Shown: positions 1 to 9,242, numbered from the stretch's first letter. The stretch is DNA of 46,674 nucleotides from a bacterium BMS3Bbin03 (GCA_002898015.1 BDTM01000142.1:1-46674); one strand, 5' to 3'. Notes: generated from the sequence alone by a model not told the origin. Numbers and translations: made by a program.

Positions 1-400
1 CCATTTTTAAAAACGATTCTAATCACAAATAAAATCAAATTGAAAAAATCAAAAATCAAAATTGCAATTTAAAATGCAAAAATACCACCTGTTAAAATCC
101 GAAGCACGAAATCCGAAACAAATTCGAGTGATCGAAATCCAAAACGAAGCAAAAGAACCATGGGCTCTGTGTTTGAGAAATTAGGTCGTTTGAATTTTGG
201 ATTTGTTTTGAATTTTTCATTCTTCCCCTTCTTAGCCAAATGGTTCGCTATCAGGTGGATTCCCGTAAGTGCGGTTTTACTGCCCATCGCCTATCTCAAA
301 AATATCCTTGATTTTAAATCCCTTCTTTAGTAATTTAAAAGATTGTTAAACTCTTAAAGCACAACACTGATTTTTATATTTTAAATAAAAATTCCGCTAT
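1..400. other. AT-rich intergenic region with low-complexity repeats
   Basis: No convincing gene lies here. The first 130 bases are built from short A-rich words around aaatc and aaaat, and the stretch at about 180-215 is rich in ttt/gaat words, giving imperfect inverted complementarity. A 72-codon minus-strand frame (69-287) is made of these repeats and has a composition typical of translated repeat DNA, so I do not call it. A 17-base word at 263-279 recurs with one mismatch at 7741-7757. The last 60 bases before the gene at 401 are AT-rich and could hold its promoter, but no clear -35/-10 pair was seen. Confidence 0.4.
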
Positions 401-1909
401 ATGAACACAATAGATCGCACGGTTAAACAGATTTCACAGCTTTCCCAATGGCATGACATCAGTTTTTTAAAGAAAATTGGGCGGGTGGCAGATGAAGCTC
501 ATTTTGAGGTGTACGCGGTAGGAGGATATGTGCGCGACCGGTTTCTGACAGAAAAATTCAGGCGAGTCGACCGCAAGGATATCGATTTTGTGGTGGTCGG
601 TGATGCCCTTGAATTTGCCCGTACCCTAAAAAAGGCACTTCACGGAAGAAATCTGATTGTTTACAGACGCTTTGGTACGGCCATGCTGGAGATCGAGGAT
701 TACAAATTGGAACTTGTGACCGCCCGGACCGAAAGTTATGCAGACGACTCCCGAAAACCGACTGTTCAGCGTGCCGATTTGTTCAGTGATTTGTCCCGTC
801 GGGATTTTACAATTAATACATTGGCGATCGGTCTCAATTCAGCCTCTTTTGGAAATCTTTACGATCCTTTTGACGGATTGCACGATATTAAAAAGAAAAT
901 ACTGCGCACCCCTCTTGAACCGGATCTCACCTTTAAAGACGACCCCCTGCGGATTTTACGGGCGGTTCGTTTTGCCGCGCTCCTGCATTTTTCGATTGAA
1001 GAAAAGACCCGTGAAGCGATGGCAAAAATGGCGCCGCGCCTGAAAATACTCTCCTGGGAGCGAATTACGGATGAGTTCTTAAAGATATTATCGGCCGATC
1101 AGCCCTCGCGGGGTATTCGGTTGATGGATGAAATAGGGCTGCTGCCGTATGTGTTTCCTGAATTGATTCCTTTGAAAGGTGTGGAGCAGCGCCGGGGCTT
1201 TCATCACAAGGATGTCTTCCTGCACACGTTGAAAGTTCTGGATAATGTGGCCGTGGCCACGGATAAAATTACGCTGCGATTTGCGGCTCTGGTGCACGAC
1301 ATCGCCAAGCCCCAGACAAAAGACTTCAAAGAAGAGGTTGGCTGGACCTTTCATGGGCACGATGAAATCGGCGCCCGAATGGTGGAACCCATCGCCAGCC
1401 GAATGAAACTCTCCAATAATTTCAAAAAGACCGTGCAGAAATTGGTTCGTCTTCATTTGCGCCCGATCTTTCTGTCCGCAGAGGATGTGACGGATTCGGC
1501 CATCCGGCGGCTGATTGTGCAGGCCGGGGATGATCTGGATGACCTGTTTATCCTCTGCCGGGCGGACATTACGTCCGGAAATCCCGAAAAGGTGCGGAAC
1601 CATTTAGCCAATTTTGATTATGTCGTGCAGCGGGTGGAAGAAGTTCGGGAGAAGGACAAACTTCGGGAATTCCAGTCCCCTGTGCGGGGCGGGGAAATCA
1701 TGGAAATTACCGGGTTGAAACCCGGTCCGCGCATTGGAAAATTAAAAAAAGCCATTGAAGAGGCGATTTTAGACGGTCTGATTCCCAATGAACACGATGC
1801 CGCCAGAGCTTATTTGATGCAAATAAAAGATCGCTATTTACAGGAAGACAACTCTCTTCGCTCCGAAAAGAAAAAAACGCGCGTCAATAAGAAAAATGCG
1901 GTTTTTTAA
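401..1909 (+). CDS. cca: CCA-adding enzyme / poly(A) polymerase family nucleotidyltransferase with HD domain
   Basis: The protein has 502 residues. It is a class II tRNA nucleotidyltransferase-family enzyme, expected to add or repair the 3' CCA end of tRNAs in the cytoplasm. The N-terminal head shows the VGGYVRD motif (residues 40-46) and the metal-binding D-I-D pair (60/62). A DLSRRDFTIN segment and the DDPLRILRAVRFA neck follow. The C-terminal half carries an HD phosphohydrolase domain with H299-D300 and a GHDEIGA motif after it, as in the bacterial CCA enzymes that also have 2',3'-cyclic phosphatase or phosphodiesterase activity. Poly(A) polymerase I is the main alternative; the HD domain favours a CCA-type enzyme. 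No strong ribosome binding site precedes the ATG. An AT-only 8-bp inverted repeat (1918-1925 with 1942-1949) follows the stop. Confidence 0.88.
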   Translation: MNTIDRTVKQISQLSQWHDISFLKKIGRVADEAHFEVYAVGGYVRDRFLTEKFRRVDRKDIDFVVVGDALEFARTLKKALHGRNLIVYRRFGTAMLEIEDYKLELVTARTESYADDSRKPTVQRADLFSDLSRRDFTINTLAIGLNSASFGNLYDPFDGLHDIKKKILRTPLEPDLTFKDDPLRILRAVRFAALLHFSIEEKTREAMAKMAPRLKILSWERITDEFLKILSADQPSRGIRLMDEIGLLPYVFPELIPLKGVEQRRGFHHKDVFLHTLKVLDNVAVATDKITLRFAALVHDIAKPQTKDFKEEVGWTFHGHDEIGARMVEPIASRMKLSNNFKKTVQKLVRLHLRPIFLSAEDVTDSAIRRLIVQAGDDLDDLFILCRADITSGNPEKVRNHLANFDYVVQRVEEVREKDKLREFQSPVRGGEIMEITGLKPGPRIGKLKKAIEEAILDGLIPNEHDAARAYLMQIKDRYLQEDNSLRSEKKKTRVNKKNAVF

Positions 1910-1983
1910 ATCAAATAAATATTTTCAAGAAACATTCTTATAAAATATTCGTCAATAATCTATAACAAAAACGGGAGGAAACA

Positions 1984-2727
1984 ATGGACGAGAAAACCAA
2001 TGAAACTGGGGAGAGTTCGGTAAAGACGGAAGAAGGCGGCGGTTTTTTTCAAAAGTGGTTCGATTTATATTTTAACCCGCAGAAATCTTTTCAAAGCATC
2101 GACAGCAAACCGGACTGGGTACTCCCGGTCGTCGTAATGGCGGTTGTGACTGCCGTCATCATGGTTGCCTTGGCGCCCATCATGCATCAGTTTCAGGTTG
2201 AGCGTTTAATGGATATCCGAAATTTATCGCGTGAACAAGCGGAAGATCTGCTTCAAAAAGGGCGGCAGTTCCAGAAATTTATCGTCCCCATTTCTGCGTT
2301 CATCGGTATTTTTGTGGTAGAAATTGTGGCAGCGCTTTTCTTTTACCTGGTCGGAACGGTTTTTATGGCGGGCGACGTTCCCTATAAAAAGGTTTTATCC
2401 ATTTGGGCATACACGTCGCTGGCGGTGGGTATTGTTGGAATGATCATTCGGACCCCGCTCATGTTCATTAAAAAAACAATGTTGGTTCAAACCAGTCTGG
2501 CTGCTTTTCTTTCTGCGGACAGCCGGGGAAGTCTTCTGTACCGTGTTTTTTCAAAAATCGATGTTTTCATGATCTGGCAGTTAATATTAGTAACGCTTGG
2601 TTTCGTGGCTATTTATAAATTTAATACTAAAAAATCCGCAACCGTTGTATTTGGCCTGTACGTCTTATGGATTGTGGTTTCTGTTTTATTCGGATCAATT
2701 TTTAAAACGTCAAGATTGGGTGGTTAA
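1984..2727 (+). CDS. Yip1-family integral membrane protein
   Basis: The protein has 247 residues. The start is supported by gggaggaaaca just upstream. A soluble acidic N-terminus (1-45) includes an FDLYFNPQKSF segment of the kind that precedes the first helix in bacterial Yip1-domain proteins. Five hydrophobic helices follow at about 46-66, 100-125, 136-158, 194-211 and 219-240. The molecular function of bacterial Yip1 proteins is not established. The stop is only 16 bases before tolC, so it is probably the first gene of the exporter operon and may help its assembly or membrane placement; that role is inferred from position only. Confidence 0.75.
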   Translation: MDEKTNETGESSVKTEEGGGFFQKWFDLYFNPQKSFQSIDSKPDWVLPVVVMAVVTAVIMVALAPIMHQFQVERLMDIRNLSREQAEDLLQKGRQFQKFIVPISAFIGIFVVEIVAALFFYLVGTVFMAGDVPYKKVLSIWAYTSLAVGIVGMIIRTPLMFIKKTMLVQTSLAAFLSADSRGSLLYRVFSKIDVFMIWQLILVTLGFVAIYKFNTKKSATVVFGLYVLWIVVSVLFGSIFKTSRLGG

Positions 2728-2743
2728 TCGTTTAGGAGGGTTT

Positions 2744-4135
2744 ATGAAACGGTTCTGGTCAGGTGTGTTTGCATTTTTTTTGCTGTTTGGGATGACGTTC
2801 CCCGGGTTGTCCCAGACAAAATCCTTGAATTTGGGTCAATGTATAAAGATTGCACTGCAGGCAAATCCTCAGGTTAAAAATGCCTATCGACAAATAAATC
2901 TTGCCGAAGGCGGTATTACGTCGGCGCGAGCCACTATTCTTCCGTCTATTTCCGGAAATGCCTCATCAGCCCGCGCCATTCAAGCGCCAAGCACCTTTGT
3001 GCAGGATGTGCCCATTTACATTAATCCAATCACAAAAAAAGTCACTTATGCCCAACGTGAAATTATTCGAGGCGGATATGCAAGAAATGCGCACAATCTG
3101 GGTGTTTATCTGAACCAGACAATTTTTGACGGAGGGAAATGGTGGAACCGGATTCGGGAGGCAAACGCCAATTACCGGTCGGTGGAGTGGAAATACAAAG
3201 CGACGCGGCAGAACATCATTTTACAGGTGACACAGCGTTTTTTTGAATTGCTTAAGGCCTCTCAGCTTCTGGAGGTTTATGAACAATCCGTTAAATCCAC
3301 GGGGGAACAATATCGAAAAACCCAGAGCATGTACGAAGTGGGTGCTGTGGCACAGGTGGATGTTTACCGGGCAAAGGTGAATTTGGGACTGGCGAAGATG
3401 AACGCCATCATGCAGAGAAATAAAGTGCTTATTGCAAAATCAAATTTAAACGTGACGCTGGGAAGAAATCCGGGGACTCCGATTGAACTTTCAAATGAAA
3501 AAGTTGGTATGGAAGAATTCAAGGGGACGGCTGAAGATGCCAAACGGCAGGCATTTCAAATGAATGCGAATTTGAAATCGTTCAAAGAGCAGATTTCTTC
3601 CTATCGATACGCCATTAAAGTTGCAAAAGGGGATTATCTTCCTCAGATATCGGCGCGTGCCGGTTACAGCCGGTTTAACACACTGTTTGACCGGGTGTAT
3701 TCGACATGGGATAAAAATTACGGGTTAAATCTCTCTGTGAGTGTCAATTGGAATCTGTTTAGCGGATTTCAACGGGCGGCAAATGTGGAACACCAGAATT
3801 TAAATTATCTCATCGCCAAAGAGAATTTTTCGGATCAGCAGCGTTTGCTGCTGCAAAGTGTGGAACAGGCGTTTATGAATCTTCAGGCGTACCGGCAAAT
3901 TTATGACATTAACAAAGAAAATCTGAAAGCCGCAGAAGAAGATTTACGATTGGCAACGGAGCGTTACAAGGTTGGGTCGGGCACACTTTTAGAAGTGATC
4001 GATGCGCAGGTTTCCCTCACAAAAAGTAAGGCTACATTGGTGAATACGAAATATGATAATCTGATCGCTCTGGCACAATTATATGATTCGATGGGTATTA
4101 TTGAACAGAAAATTATGAGATTGTTAAAAGAATAA
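2744..4135 (+). CDS. TolC-family outer membrane efflux protein
   Basis: The protein has 463 residues. The frame is open back to 2597, but the ATG at 2744 follows aggaggg and begins a typical signal peptide (residues 1-23, hydrophobic core VFAFFLLFGM), so I use it. The mature part has the two tandem outer-membrane-efflux repeats expected of TolC. Long heptad-like helices lie around residues 160-230 and 370-440, with YRKTQSMYEVGAVAQVDV in the first repeat and the matching TERYKVGSGTLLEVIDAQ in the second. It should form the trimeric outer membrane channel for the adaptor, ATPase and permease encoded directly downstream. The substrate cannot be read from the sequence. Confidence 0.9.
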   Translation: MKRFWSGVFAFFLLFGMTFPGLSQTKSLNLGQCIKIALQANPQVKNAYRQINLAEGGITSARATILPSISGNASSARAIQAPSTFVQDVPIYINPITKKVTYAQREIIRGGYARNAHNLGVYLNQTIFDGGKWWNRIREANANYRSVEWKYKATRQNIILQVTQRFFELLKASQLLEVYEQSVKSTGEQYRKTQSMYEVGAVAQVDVYRAKVNLGLAKMNAIMQRNKVLIAKSNLNVTLGRNPGTPIELSNEKVGMEEFKGTAEDAKRQAFQMNANLKSFKEQISSYRYAIKVAKGDYLPQISARAGYSRFNTLFDRVYSTWDKNYGLNLSVSVNWNLFSGFQRAANVEHQNLNYLIAKENFSDQQRLLLQSVEQAFMNLQAYRQIYDINKENLKAAEEDLRLATERYKVGSGTLLEVIDAQVSLTKSKATLVNTKYDNLIALAQLYDSMGIIEQKIMRLLKE

Positions 4136-4153
4136 ACAGTCAGGAGTACAGGA

Positions 4154-5422
4154 ATGTCCAACTGGAAGAAAATCCTTATCGTTAGCGGTGTTGTTCTGTT
4201 ACTGGCTATTTTGATTTACGTGAACGTCCGGAAAAGTTCCGGGGAAACAATACCGGTGCAGGTTGAAAAAGTGAAACGCGGCACAATCACACACAAGGTG
4301 TCGGGTACGGGAAAAATACAACCGGAAACAGATGTTAAAATCAGCGCAAATGTGTCTGCACGAATTACGCAGCTAAACGTTACAGACGGCGAGAGAGTTC
4401 ATAAGGGTCAGGTTTTGGTTGTGCTGGACCGGACCCGTTACGAAGCGGCCGTCACCCAGGCGAAGGCCGTCCTGAGTTCTGCGAAAGCCTCTTTACGGCA
4501 GGCGAAGGCTTCATATAATAATGCGAAGATCTCCCTGGGCAGAACGCAAAAACTGTTTGATCAGGGGTTGGCTTCTGCGGAGCAATTGGATCAGGCAAGC
4601 ACCAAATCCGAGGTCCAAAAATCCATTTATGACGCCGCGAAAGATCAGGTTATTCAGGCGAAAGCCCGATTGGAACAATCCGAAGACGATCTGAACAAAA
4701 CGACAATTCGGTCACCCATTGACGGAATGGTTATTCAGCGAAACAAGGAAGTGGGTGAAATTGCGGTGGGTTCGCAATTTAAGGAAGATGTCATTTTACG
4801 TGTGGCCAATCTTTCGAGAATGGAAGTCCAGAGTGAGATTGATGAAAATGATGTCGTCGATGTGGCTCAGGGAGATACGTCTCTTATTAACATCGATGCC
4901 TTCCCGGATACCACGTATCACGGAATCGTGACGGAAATTTCCCACACGGCGATTGTAACGGGTTTGGGCACACAGGAGGAGATCACAAATTTTCAGGTCA
5001 AAATCCGCATTTTGGACACCATTCCGAAGCTGCGTCCGGGAATGTCGGCGACGGTTGATATTAAAACGGAAACACTTAAGAATGTTCTGATTGTGCCCCT
5101 TCAGGCTGTGACCGTGCGGAGCATTTCACAAATTCCCTCTTTGAAAAAGACGGTAAAGAAAGATTCCCTTGAAATTGCGGAAGGGAAAATTAGCCCGGAG
5201 AGCAAGATTCGGGAGGTTGTGTTTGTGATAAAAAATGGGGTGGCTCACATTCGGCCGGTCAAAACGGGCATTTCTTCGGATGCGGACACCGAGATTTTAG
5301 AGGGCGTAAAAGAGGGCGATACCATTGTCGTGGGCAGTTTCCGTGCGCTGAGCAAACAGCTTCGGGACGGCAAACCTGTTAAGATCGAGAAGAAGAAAAA
5401 GTTTAAAATGACGTCGAGATAA
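4154..5422 (+). CDS. HlyD/MacA-type periplasmic adaptor (membrane fusion protein)
   Basis: The protein has 422 residues. One N-terminal membrane helix (about 7-24) anchors a periplasmic protein. A lipoyl-like half (VSGTGKIQPETDVKISANV) is followed by an alanine/lysine/glutamine-rich coiled-coil hairpin (about 95-180), the second lipoyl half (TTIRSPIDGMVIQRNKEVG) and a beta-barrel domain ending in a KLRPGMSATVDI motif. This order is that of MacA/HlyD adaptors bridging an inner-membrane ABC permease to TolC. It starts 18 bases after tolC with caggag upstream of the ATG. Downstream are the MacB-type ATPase and permease, so it is most likely the MacA-like component of the same exporter. Confidence 0.9.
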   Translation: MSNWKKILIVSGVVLLLAILIYVNVRKSSGETIPVQVEKVKRGTITHKVSGTGKIQPETDVKISANVSARITQLNVTDGERVHKGQVLVVLDRTRYEAAVTQAKAVLSSAKASLRQAKASYNNAKISLGRTQKLFDQGLASAEQLDQASTKSEVQKSIYDAAKDQVIQAKARLEQSEDDLNKTTIRSPIDGMVIQRNKEVGEIAVGSQFKEDVILRVANLSRMEVQSEIDENDVVDVAQGDTSLINIDAFPDTTYHGIVTEISHTAIVTGLGTQEEITNFQVKIRILDTIPKLRPGMSATVDIKTETLKNVLIVPLQAVTVRSISQIPSLKKTVKKDSLEIAEGKISPESKIREVVFVIKNGVAHIRPVKTGISSDADTEILEGVKEGDTIVVGSFRALSKQLRDGKPVKIEKKKKFKMTSR

Positions 5423-5477
5423 ACGAAATTCAATGAAATTCTTTAAAAGAATCACCAAAACGCGCAGGAGTTGTTGA

Positions 5478-6203
5478 ATGATTATCGAAGTCCGAAACTT
5501 AGAAAAGAGCTACAATCTCGGGACAGTTGTGGTAAAGGCCCTGCGGGGGATCGATTTAACGGTCGGGAAAAACGAATATCTTGCGATTATGGGCCCGTCC
5601 GGATCCGGGAAATCTACTTTAATGAATATCATTGGATGTCTGGATACGCCGAGTTCCGGAGATTATTTTTTTGAAGATAAAAATGTGAGTAATTTCGACG
5701 ATGACCGTCTGGCTGAAATTCGAAATCAGAAGATCGGTTTTGTGTTCCAGACCTTTAATCTTCTGCCGCGCGCGGATGCGCTTCACAATGTGGAATTGCC
5801 TCTCATTTACCGGGGCATTCCTTCCAAAGAGCGAAAACGCCAGGCCACGGAAGCCCTCGAGCGTGTGGGGCTGGCAGACCGGATTCACCACCGGCCCAAT
5901 GAACTTTCCGGAGGACAACGCCAACGGGTCGCCATTGCGCGGGCGCTTGTCAACAATCCCTCCATTATTTTGGCCGATGAACCCACCGGAAATCTGGACA
6001 CCGTCACCGGTGAAGAAATCATGGTCATTTTTGAGGAATTGTACGAACTGGGGAACACCATTATTCTGGTGACACACGAACGCTACATTGCCGAACACAG
6101 CCGGAGAATCGTGCATCTCCGGGACGGCTTAATCGAAACGGATGAAACCATTCCCGAGCAGTCCCGCTGGGTGATGAACCATCAGAACCATGAAAATCCT
6201 TAA
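5478..6203 (+). CDS. MacB/LolD-type ABC transporter ATPase
   Basis: The protein has 241 residues, a complete single nucleotide-binding domain. Walker A is GPSGSGKST (39-47), the Q-loop is Q91, the signature is LSGGQ (143-147), Walker B is ILADEP (164-169) and the switch histidine is H199. The DEPTGNLD sequence is characteristic of the LolD/MacB/FtsE class that powers mechanotransmission-type permeases rather than transport through the membrane helices. It lies between the adaptor and the permease and is 12 bases from the latter. ATP hydrolysis here should drive export or transenvelope work by the tripartite complex. Confidence 0.93.
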   Translation: MIIEVRNLEKSYNLGTVVVKALRGIDLTVGKNEYLAIMGPSGSGKSTLMNIIGCLDTPSSGDYFFEDKNVSNFDDDRLAEIRNQKIGFVFQTFNLLPRADALHNVELPLIYRGIPSKERKRQATEALERVGLADRIHHRPNELSGGQRQRVAIARALVNNPSIILADEPTGNLDTVTGEEIMVIFEELYELGNTIILVTHERYIAEHSRRIVHLRDGLIETDETIPEQSRWVMNHQNHENP

Positions 6204-6215
6204 GGAGTCCCCGGC

Positions 6216-7442
6216 ATGCCGCTTCTGATGGAAATGTGGGAAAACCTTGTCATGGGCATCAAAGCCCTGGTGGTTCACAAATTGCGGACCTTTCTGACCA
6301 CGCTTGGCATCATTATCGGTGTGATGACCATCATCGTGATTTTTACCGTCATCAACGGCCTTGACAAAGCGATGATGAGCGAAATTTCGTCATTGGGCTC
6401 GAATGTGTTGTTTGTTCAAAAATACCCCTGGTTTGCGGGGATGGATTGGTTCAAATATCGAAACCGGCCCAAAATCGATTTAAAAGAGGTGCGCGCCATC
6501 GAAGAAAAGGCGACCCTTGTGGAAGCTGTTTCCTACGAGAATTCGACCCGGACCGTCGCCCGCTACCGGGATGAGACTGTTAAAAATGTTCGAATTATCG
6601 GAACCAACGAGCAATATCCCCAAACCGCCAATGTGGATCTGGCAGTGGGGCGGTTCTTGATTCCTTCGGATGTCCGGCACCGAACCTACGTGGCCATCAT
6701 CGGCTGGGATGTGGCGGAAAATCTCTATAACGGCATGGATCCCATTAATCGCCGCATTAACCTCCGGGGCTACAATTTTCGGGTGATCGGGGTGGCCAGG
6801 AAAAAGGGGAAACTTTTTGGCCAAAATCTGGATGTCCGCGTTTACATTCCGTTCGGCACATTTCAGAAGATTTTCGGATCGCGGCGTTCTCTGACGATTC
6901 GGGTGAAAATCAAGGATCCGAAATACATGGCCGCCGCAAAAGATCAACTCCGATGGATTTTGCGGCTGGCGCGCCATGTGCCGCCGATGAAGGAAGACAA
7001 CTTTGCCATCAATCAGCAGGACATGATTACGCGTGTTTACCGGAATTTAACCACGGGTTTGTATTTATTGGCACTCGGTGTGGCGGCTATTTCGCTGATT
7101 GTGGGCGGTATCGGCATCATGAATATCATGCTTGTCTCCGTGACGGAGCGCACGCGCGAAATCGGCATTCGCAAAGCCATCGGCGCCAAACGCAGAGACA
7201 TCCTGTTCCAATTTCTGGTGGAGTCTTTGCTGGTAAGTTTTCTGGGCGGCATATTCGGAATGCTGCTGGGGTTTCTGATCGGTATTCTCATCCGGTCTAC
7301 CACGCCTCTGCCGGCGACCATCTCAATCTGGGCAATTCTGTTAGGTGTGGGATTTACATCCACGGTCGGAATTTTCTTCGGGATTTATCCCGCTTACAAA
7401 GCCGCAAAACTCAGTCCTATCGAAGCCTTGCGGCACGAATAG
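6216..7442 (+). CDS. MacB-like ABC transporter permease (FtsX domain)
   Basis: The protein has 408 residues. The start follows taaggag by 8 bases. The topology is that of a type VII (MacB/FtsX) permease: one helix near residues 22-45, a periplasmic MacB core domain to about 270, then three helices in the C-terminal FtsX domain, with GGIGIMNIMLVSVTERTREI after the second helix and a final YPAYKAAKLSPIEALR. In MacB the ATPase and permease are fused; here they are separate genes. With TolC, the adaptor and the ATPase it completes a tripartite exporter. The substrate could be an antibiotic, peptide or lipid and is not identifiable. Confidence 0.92.
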   Translation: MPLLMEMWENLVMGIKALVVHKLRTFLTTLGIIIGVMTIIVIFTVINGLDKAMMSEISSLGSNVLFVQKYPWFAGMDWFKYRNRPKIDLKEVRAIEEKATLVEAVSYENSTRTVARYRDETVKNVRIIGTNEQYPQTANVDLAVGRFLIPSDVRHRTYVAIIGWDVAENLYNGMDPINRRINLRGYNFRVIGVARKKGKLFGQNLDVRVYIPFGTFQKIFGSRRSLTIRVKIKDPKYMAAAKDQLRWILRLARHVPPMKEDNFAINQQDMITRVYRNLTTGLYLLALGVAAISLIVGGIGIMNIMLVSVTERTREIGIRKAIGAKRRDILFQFLVESLLVSFLGGIFGMLLGFLIGILIRSTTPLPATISIWAILLGVGFTSTVGIFFGIYPAYKAAKLSPIEALRHE

Positions 7443-7772
7443 AGCGGGCCCGCCTTCCCTGTCTACCCTGTTAGGGTGATCGGTTTTGCGATGAACCGGA
7501 ATGAGTACCGATGTAAAAAGATAAAACCTCACATTCGGGTGGGGATCGTTTATTTTGAGATTCTCCTGATGGCGAACCATCAGGCTAAAAATGGGAAGCG
7601 CTGTAAACGGCGCTGACATAGCAGGACGGCTTCAGCGTCCTTTCTATTATTAGCCCCGCGGTTTGCCATGGGGCAAGGCAAGACCTATGGCCGCACAATT
7701 GTTTGGATTTATGAGATGGCAGTCTTTTTTTGCAGCCCATCCGTAAGTGTGGTTTTATGTAAAAAGGCCGTA
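7443..7772. other. Gene-free region with three hairpins
   Basis: The gap lies between the exporter operon (+) and a convergent gene (-). It contains three compact inverted repeats in a row: 7565-7572 with 7577-7584 (8 bp, CGAA loop), 7597-7603 with 7608-7614 (one G-T pair), and 7623-7628 with 7636-7641. The remaining 130 bases show no gene I can support; overlapping open frames there have no homology-like features. The word at 7741-7757 matches 263-279 with one mismatch. Confidence 0.5.
7623..7650 (+). terminator. Likely intrinsic terminator of the exporter operon
   Basis: A perfect 6-bp stem AGGACG/CGTCCT with a 7-base loop is followed by tttctattatta. It lies about 180 bases after the permease stop and is the last of three hairpins. 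The U-tract is imperfect, so strength is uncertain. Confidence 0.5.
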
Positions 7773-8267
7773 TTACATGGAGTAGGGATTGGCCGTTTGC
7801 AGGATATCCAGAAGTTCGTCTCTCAAACGTGCATCTTCTCTTCGAATTTTTTCCAATTCCGAAATGATTTCCGGGAAACCCTTATTCTCAAACTCGAAAA
7901 TAGTCTTCAAAACCTCCCGGGGGTTTTCGTTTTCGGCTTCCAAATCCTCGATCAGCTTCTGGAAAGTGGTTTTCGATTCGTCTGCGGGCGCTTGAATTTT
8001 TACCTCCGTCGGGGTTCCGCCCAATTTTAGAATGAGGTTTTTTAAGGTTTCGGCGTGTTTCTTTTCGGTCCCGGCAATTTCCAGCAGTTTTTTTTGATGA
8101 TGTGCATAGTGCAGTTCGCGGGCATGTTTTTCAAGGCGTTGGGCCTGCGTCTGTTTTTTCAGATAATCTTCCTGAAGGAGCTCCAGCAAATCTTTGTGTT
8201 TTGAAGCCTCAAGGTCACCAAAACTGCTTTTCCAGCTTCCGCTCAATTTCTTAAACAGCGAAGCCAT
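7773..8267 (-). CDS. Ferritin-like all-helical protein
   Basis: The protein has 164 residues. The start follows gggagg on the minus strand. It is almost entirely amphipathic helix, rich in Lys/Glu/Leu, with no signal peptide. Residues 63-73 (EIAGTEKKHAE) hold a ferritin-type ExxH pair (E68, H71) in a helix of the right kind, suggesting a rubrerythrin/ferritin-like four-helix bundle. The second ExxH expected of a functional di-iron site is not evident: the C-terminal helix has EDARLRDEL instead. It may therefore be a structural or degenerate member. It is downstream of the DUF4097 gene on the same strand, with a possible terminator between, so it may be transcribed alone. Confidence 0.55.
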   Translation of the reverse strand: MASLFKKLSGSWKSSFGDLEASKHKDLLELLQEDYLKKQTQAQRLEKHARELHYAHHQKKLLEIAGTEKKHAETLKNLILKLGGTPTEVKIQAPADESKTTFQKLIEDLEAENENPREVLKTIFEFENKGFPEIISELEKIRREDARLRDELLDILQTANPYSM

Positions 8268-8299
8268 CGCATCCTCCCTTCCGGTAAAAAATCAATGAC

Positions 8300-8340
8300 C
8301 GCATCCCTACGCGCAGGCGTTAAGCCTCCGGGGATGGATA
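8300..8340 (-). terminator. Possible weak terminator after the DUF4097 gene
   Basis: A two-part stem is formed by ATCCC (8303-8307) with GGGAT (8331-8335) enclosing AGGC (8315-8318) with GCCT (8324-8327). Read on the minus strand it is followed after about 15 bases by a run of six T. The distance to the T run makes this a tentative call. Confidence 0.3.
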
Positions 8341-8414
8341 TCGCACACAGTTCAAAATATAGCAAAACCGCTTAAAAGACGCAAGCTGTTTTTACGACGG
8401 CCGCCCGGGAAATA

Positions 8415-9242
8415 TTATTTTTCCCGGAGCAGTGTAGTTACTCGAACAGCCCCGTTAATGGTGCTTAATTCGATGCGTGAGTGACCCTTGCCAAACCGGC
8501 CGCGCATTTTGTGTTTGCTGATTTTGCCGGAAATTTCAATCGGAAAATCCGATTGAATCGATCCGTTGACCGTTGCAAGTTCAATACGGCCTCCGGCCGA
8601 TTTCGGCAGCTCGAGATTTATGGAGCCGTTGATCGTTTTCAGAACAAGGGAGCCCAGACCTCCGGCATCGGAGATGCTGGCTTCAATACGGCCGTTTATC
8701 GTTTTGGCGGAAATGTCGCCGGTCACATTTTTCAGTGTGATTTTTCCATTGGTCGCTTTGGACTCAATGTCGCCGCTTACATCGCTGATTTTTGAGGAAC
8801 CGTTTATGGAAGAAGATTCAATATTGGTCGCCCGGGGTACCCACAAATGAAAATGAACTGTGATATCCGCCCTTGCACCTGTGCCAAAAAGCCAATCAAA
8901 GAAATTCCAGCCGTTTTTTAACCCTTTGGGATAAATGGGTTTAACATTCAGGTAATCCGTTCCGGAATCAAATTCGATCCGTAATTCCTTGAGGTACTCT
9001 TTCGCACGTTCCCGGGATGACGTCTTGACAATTTTTTCGGCCACCACTTTTACCGAATCCTTATTCCAGGATTCAATCCGAATCCGCCCATTGATGTTTG
9101 AGATGGATAAATCCCCGTTTGGCGTCAACGCAAATGTTTTGATAATGGTCTCTGTCACTTTGACCCGTGCCAGTGCGATATTTGCCTGTAAAAGAAACAA
9201 ACAGCCCAGCACAAGCACCATCATTAATCGGCTTCTTTTCAT
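8415..9242 (-). CDS. Secreted DUF4097-type beta-repeat protein
   Basis: The protein has 275 residues. The start is preceded by gggaggg. Residues 1-25 form a clear signal peptide. The mature protein is a run of short beta repeats, each centred on an Asn-Gly turn: SNINGRIRI, SSINGSSKI, KATNGKITL, KTINGRIEA, KTINGSINL, ATVNGSIQS and STINGAVRV. This is the pattern of the DUF4097 family (putative adhesin, right-handed beta-helix-like), probably periplasmic or on the cell surface. Biochemical function is unknown for the family. A tryptophan-containing insert (about 112-125, WNFFDWLFGTG) interrupts the repeats. Confidence 0.78.
   Translation of the reverse strand: MKRSRLMMVLVLGCLFLLQANIALARVKVTETIIKTFALTPNGDLSISNINGRIRIESWNKDSVKVVAEKIVKTSSRERAKEYLKELRIEFDSGTDYLNVKPIYPKGLKNGWNFFDWLFGTGARADITVHFHLWVPRATNIESSSINGSSKISDVSGDIESKATNGKITLKNVTGDISAKTINGRIEASISDAGGLGSLVLKTINGSINLELPKSAGGRIELATVNGSIQSDFPIEISGKISKHKMRGRFGKGHSRIELSTINGAVRVTTLLREK

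Noticed and set aside
69..287. 72-codon minus-strand open frame
   Set aside because: Composed of low-complexity repeat DNA, with no ribosome binding site and phrases typical of translated intergenic repeats.
2597..2743. Upstream extension of the TolC frame
   Set aside because: It overlaps the Yip1 gene and would bury the signal peptide; ATG 2744 has a strong ribosome binding site.
7668..8030. 120-codon plus-strand frame across the end of the ferritin-like gene
   Set aside because: Most of it is the antisense of a gene with clear helical design and a good ribosome binding site; the rest is hairpin-rich spacer.
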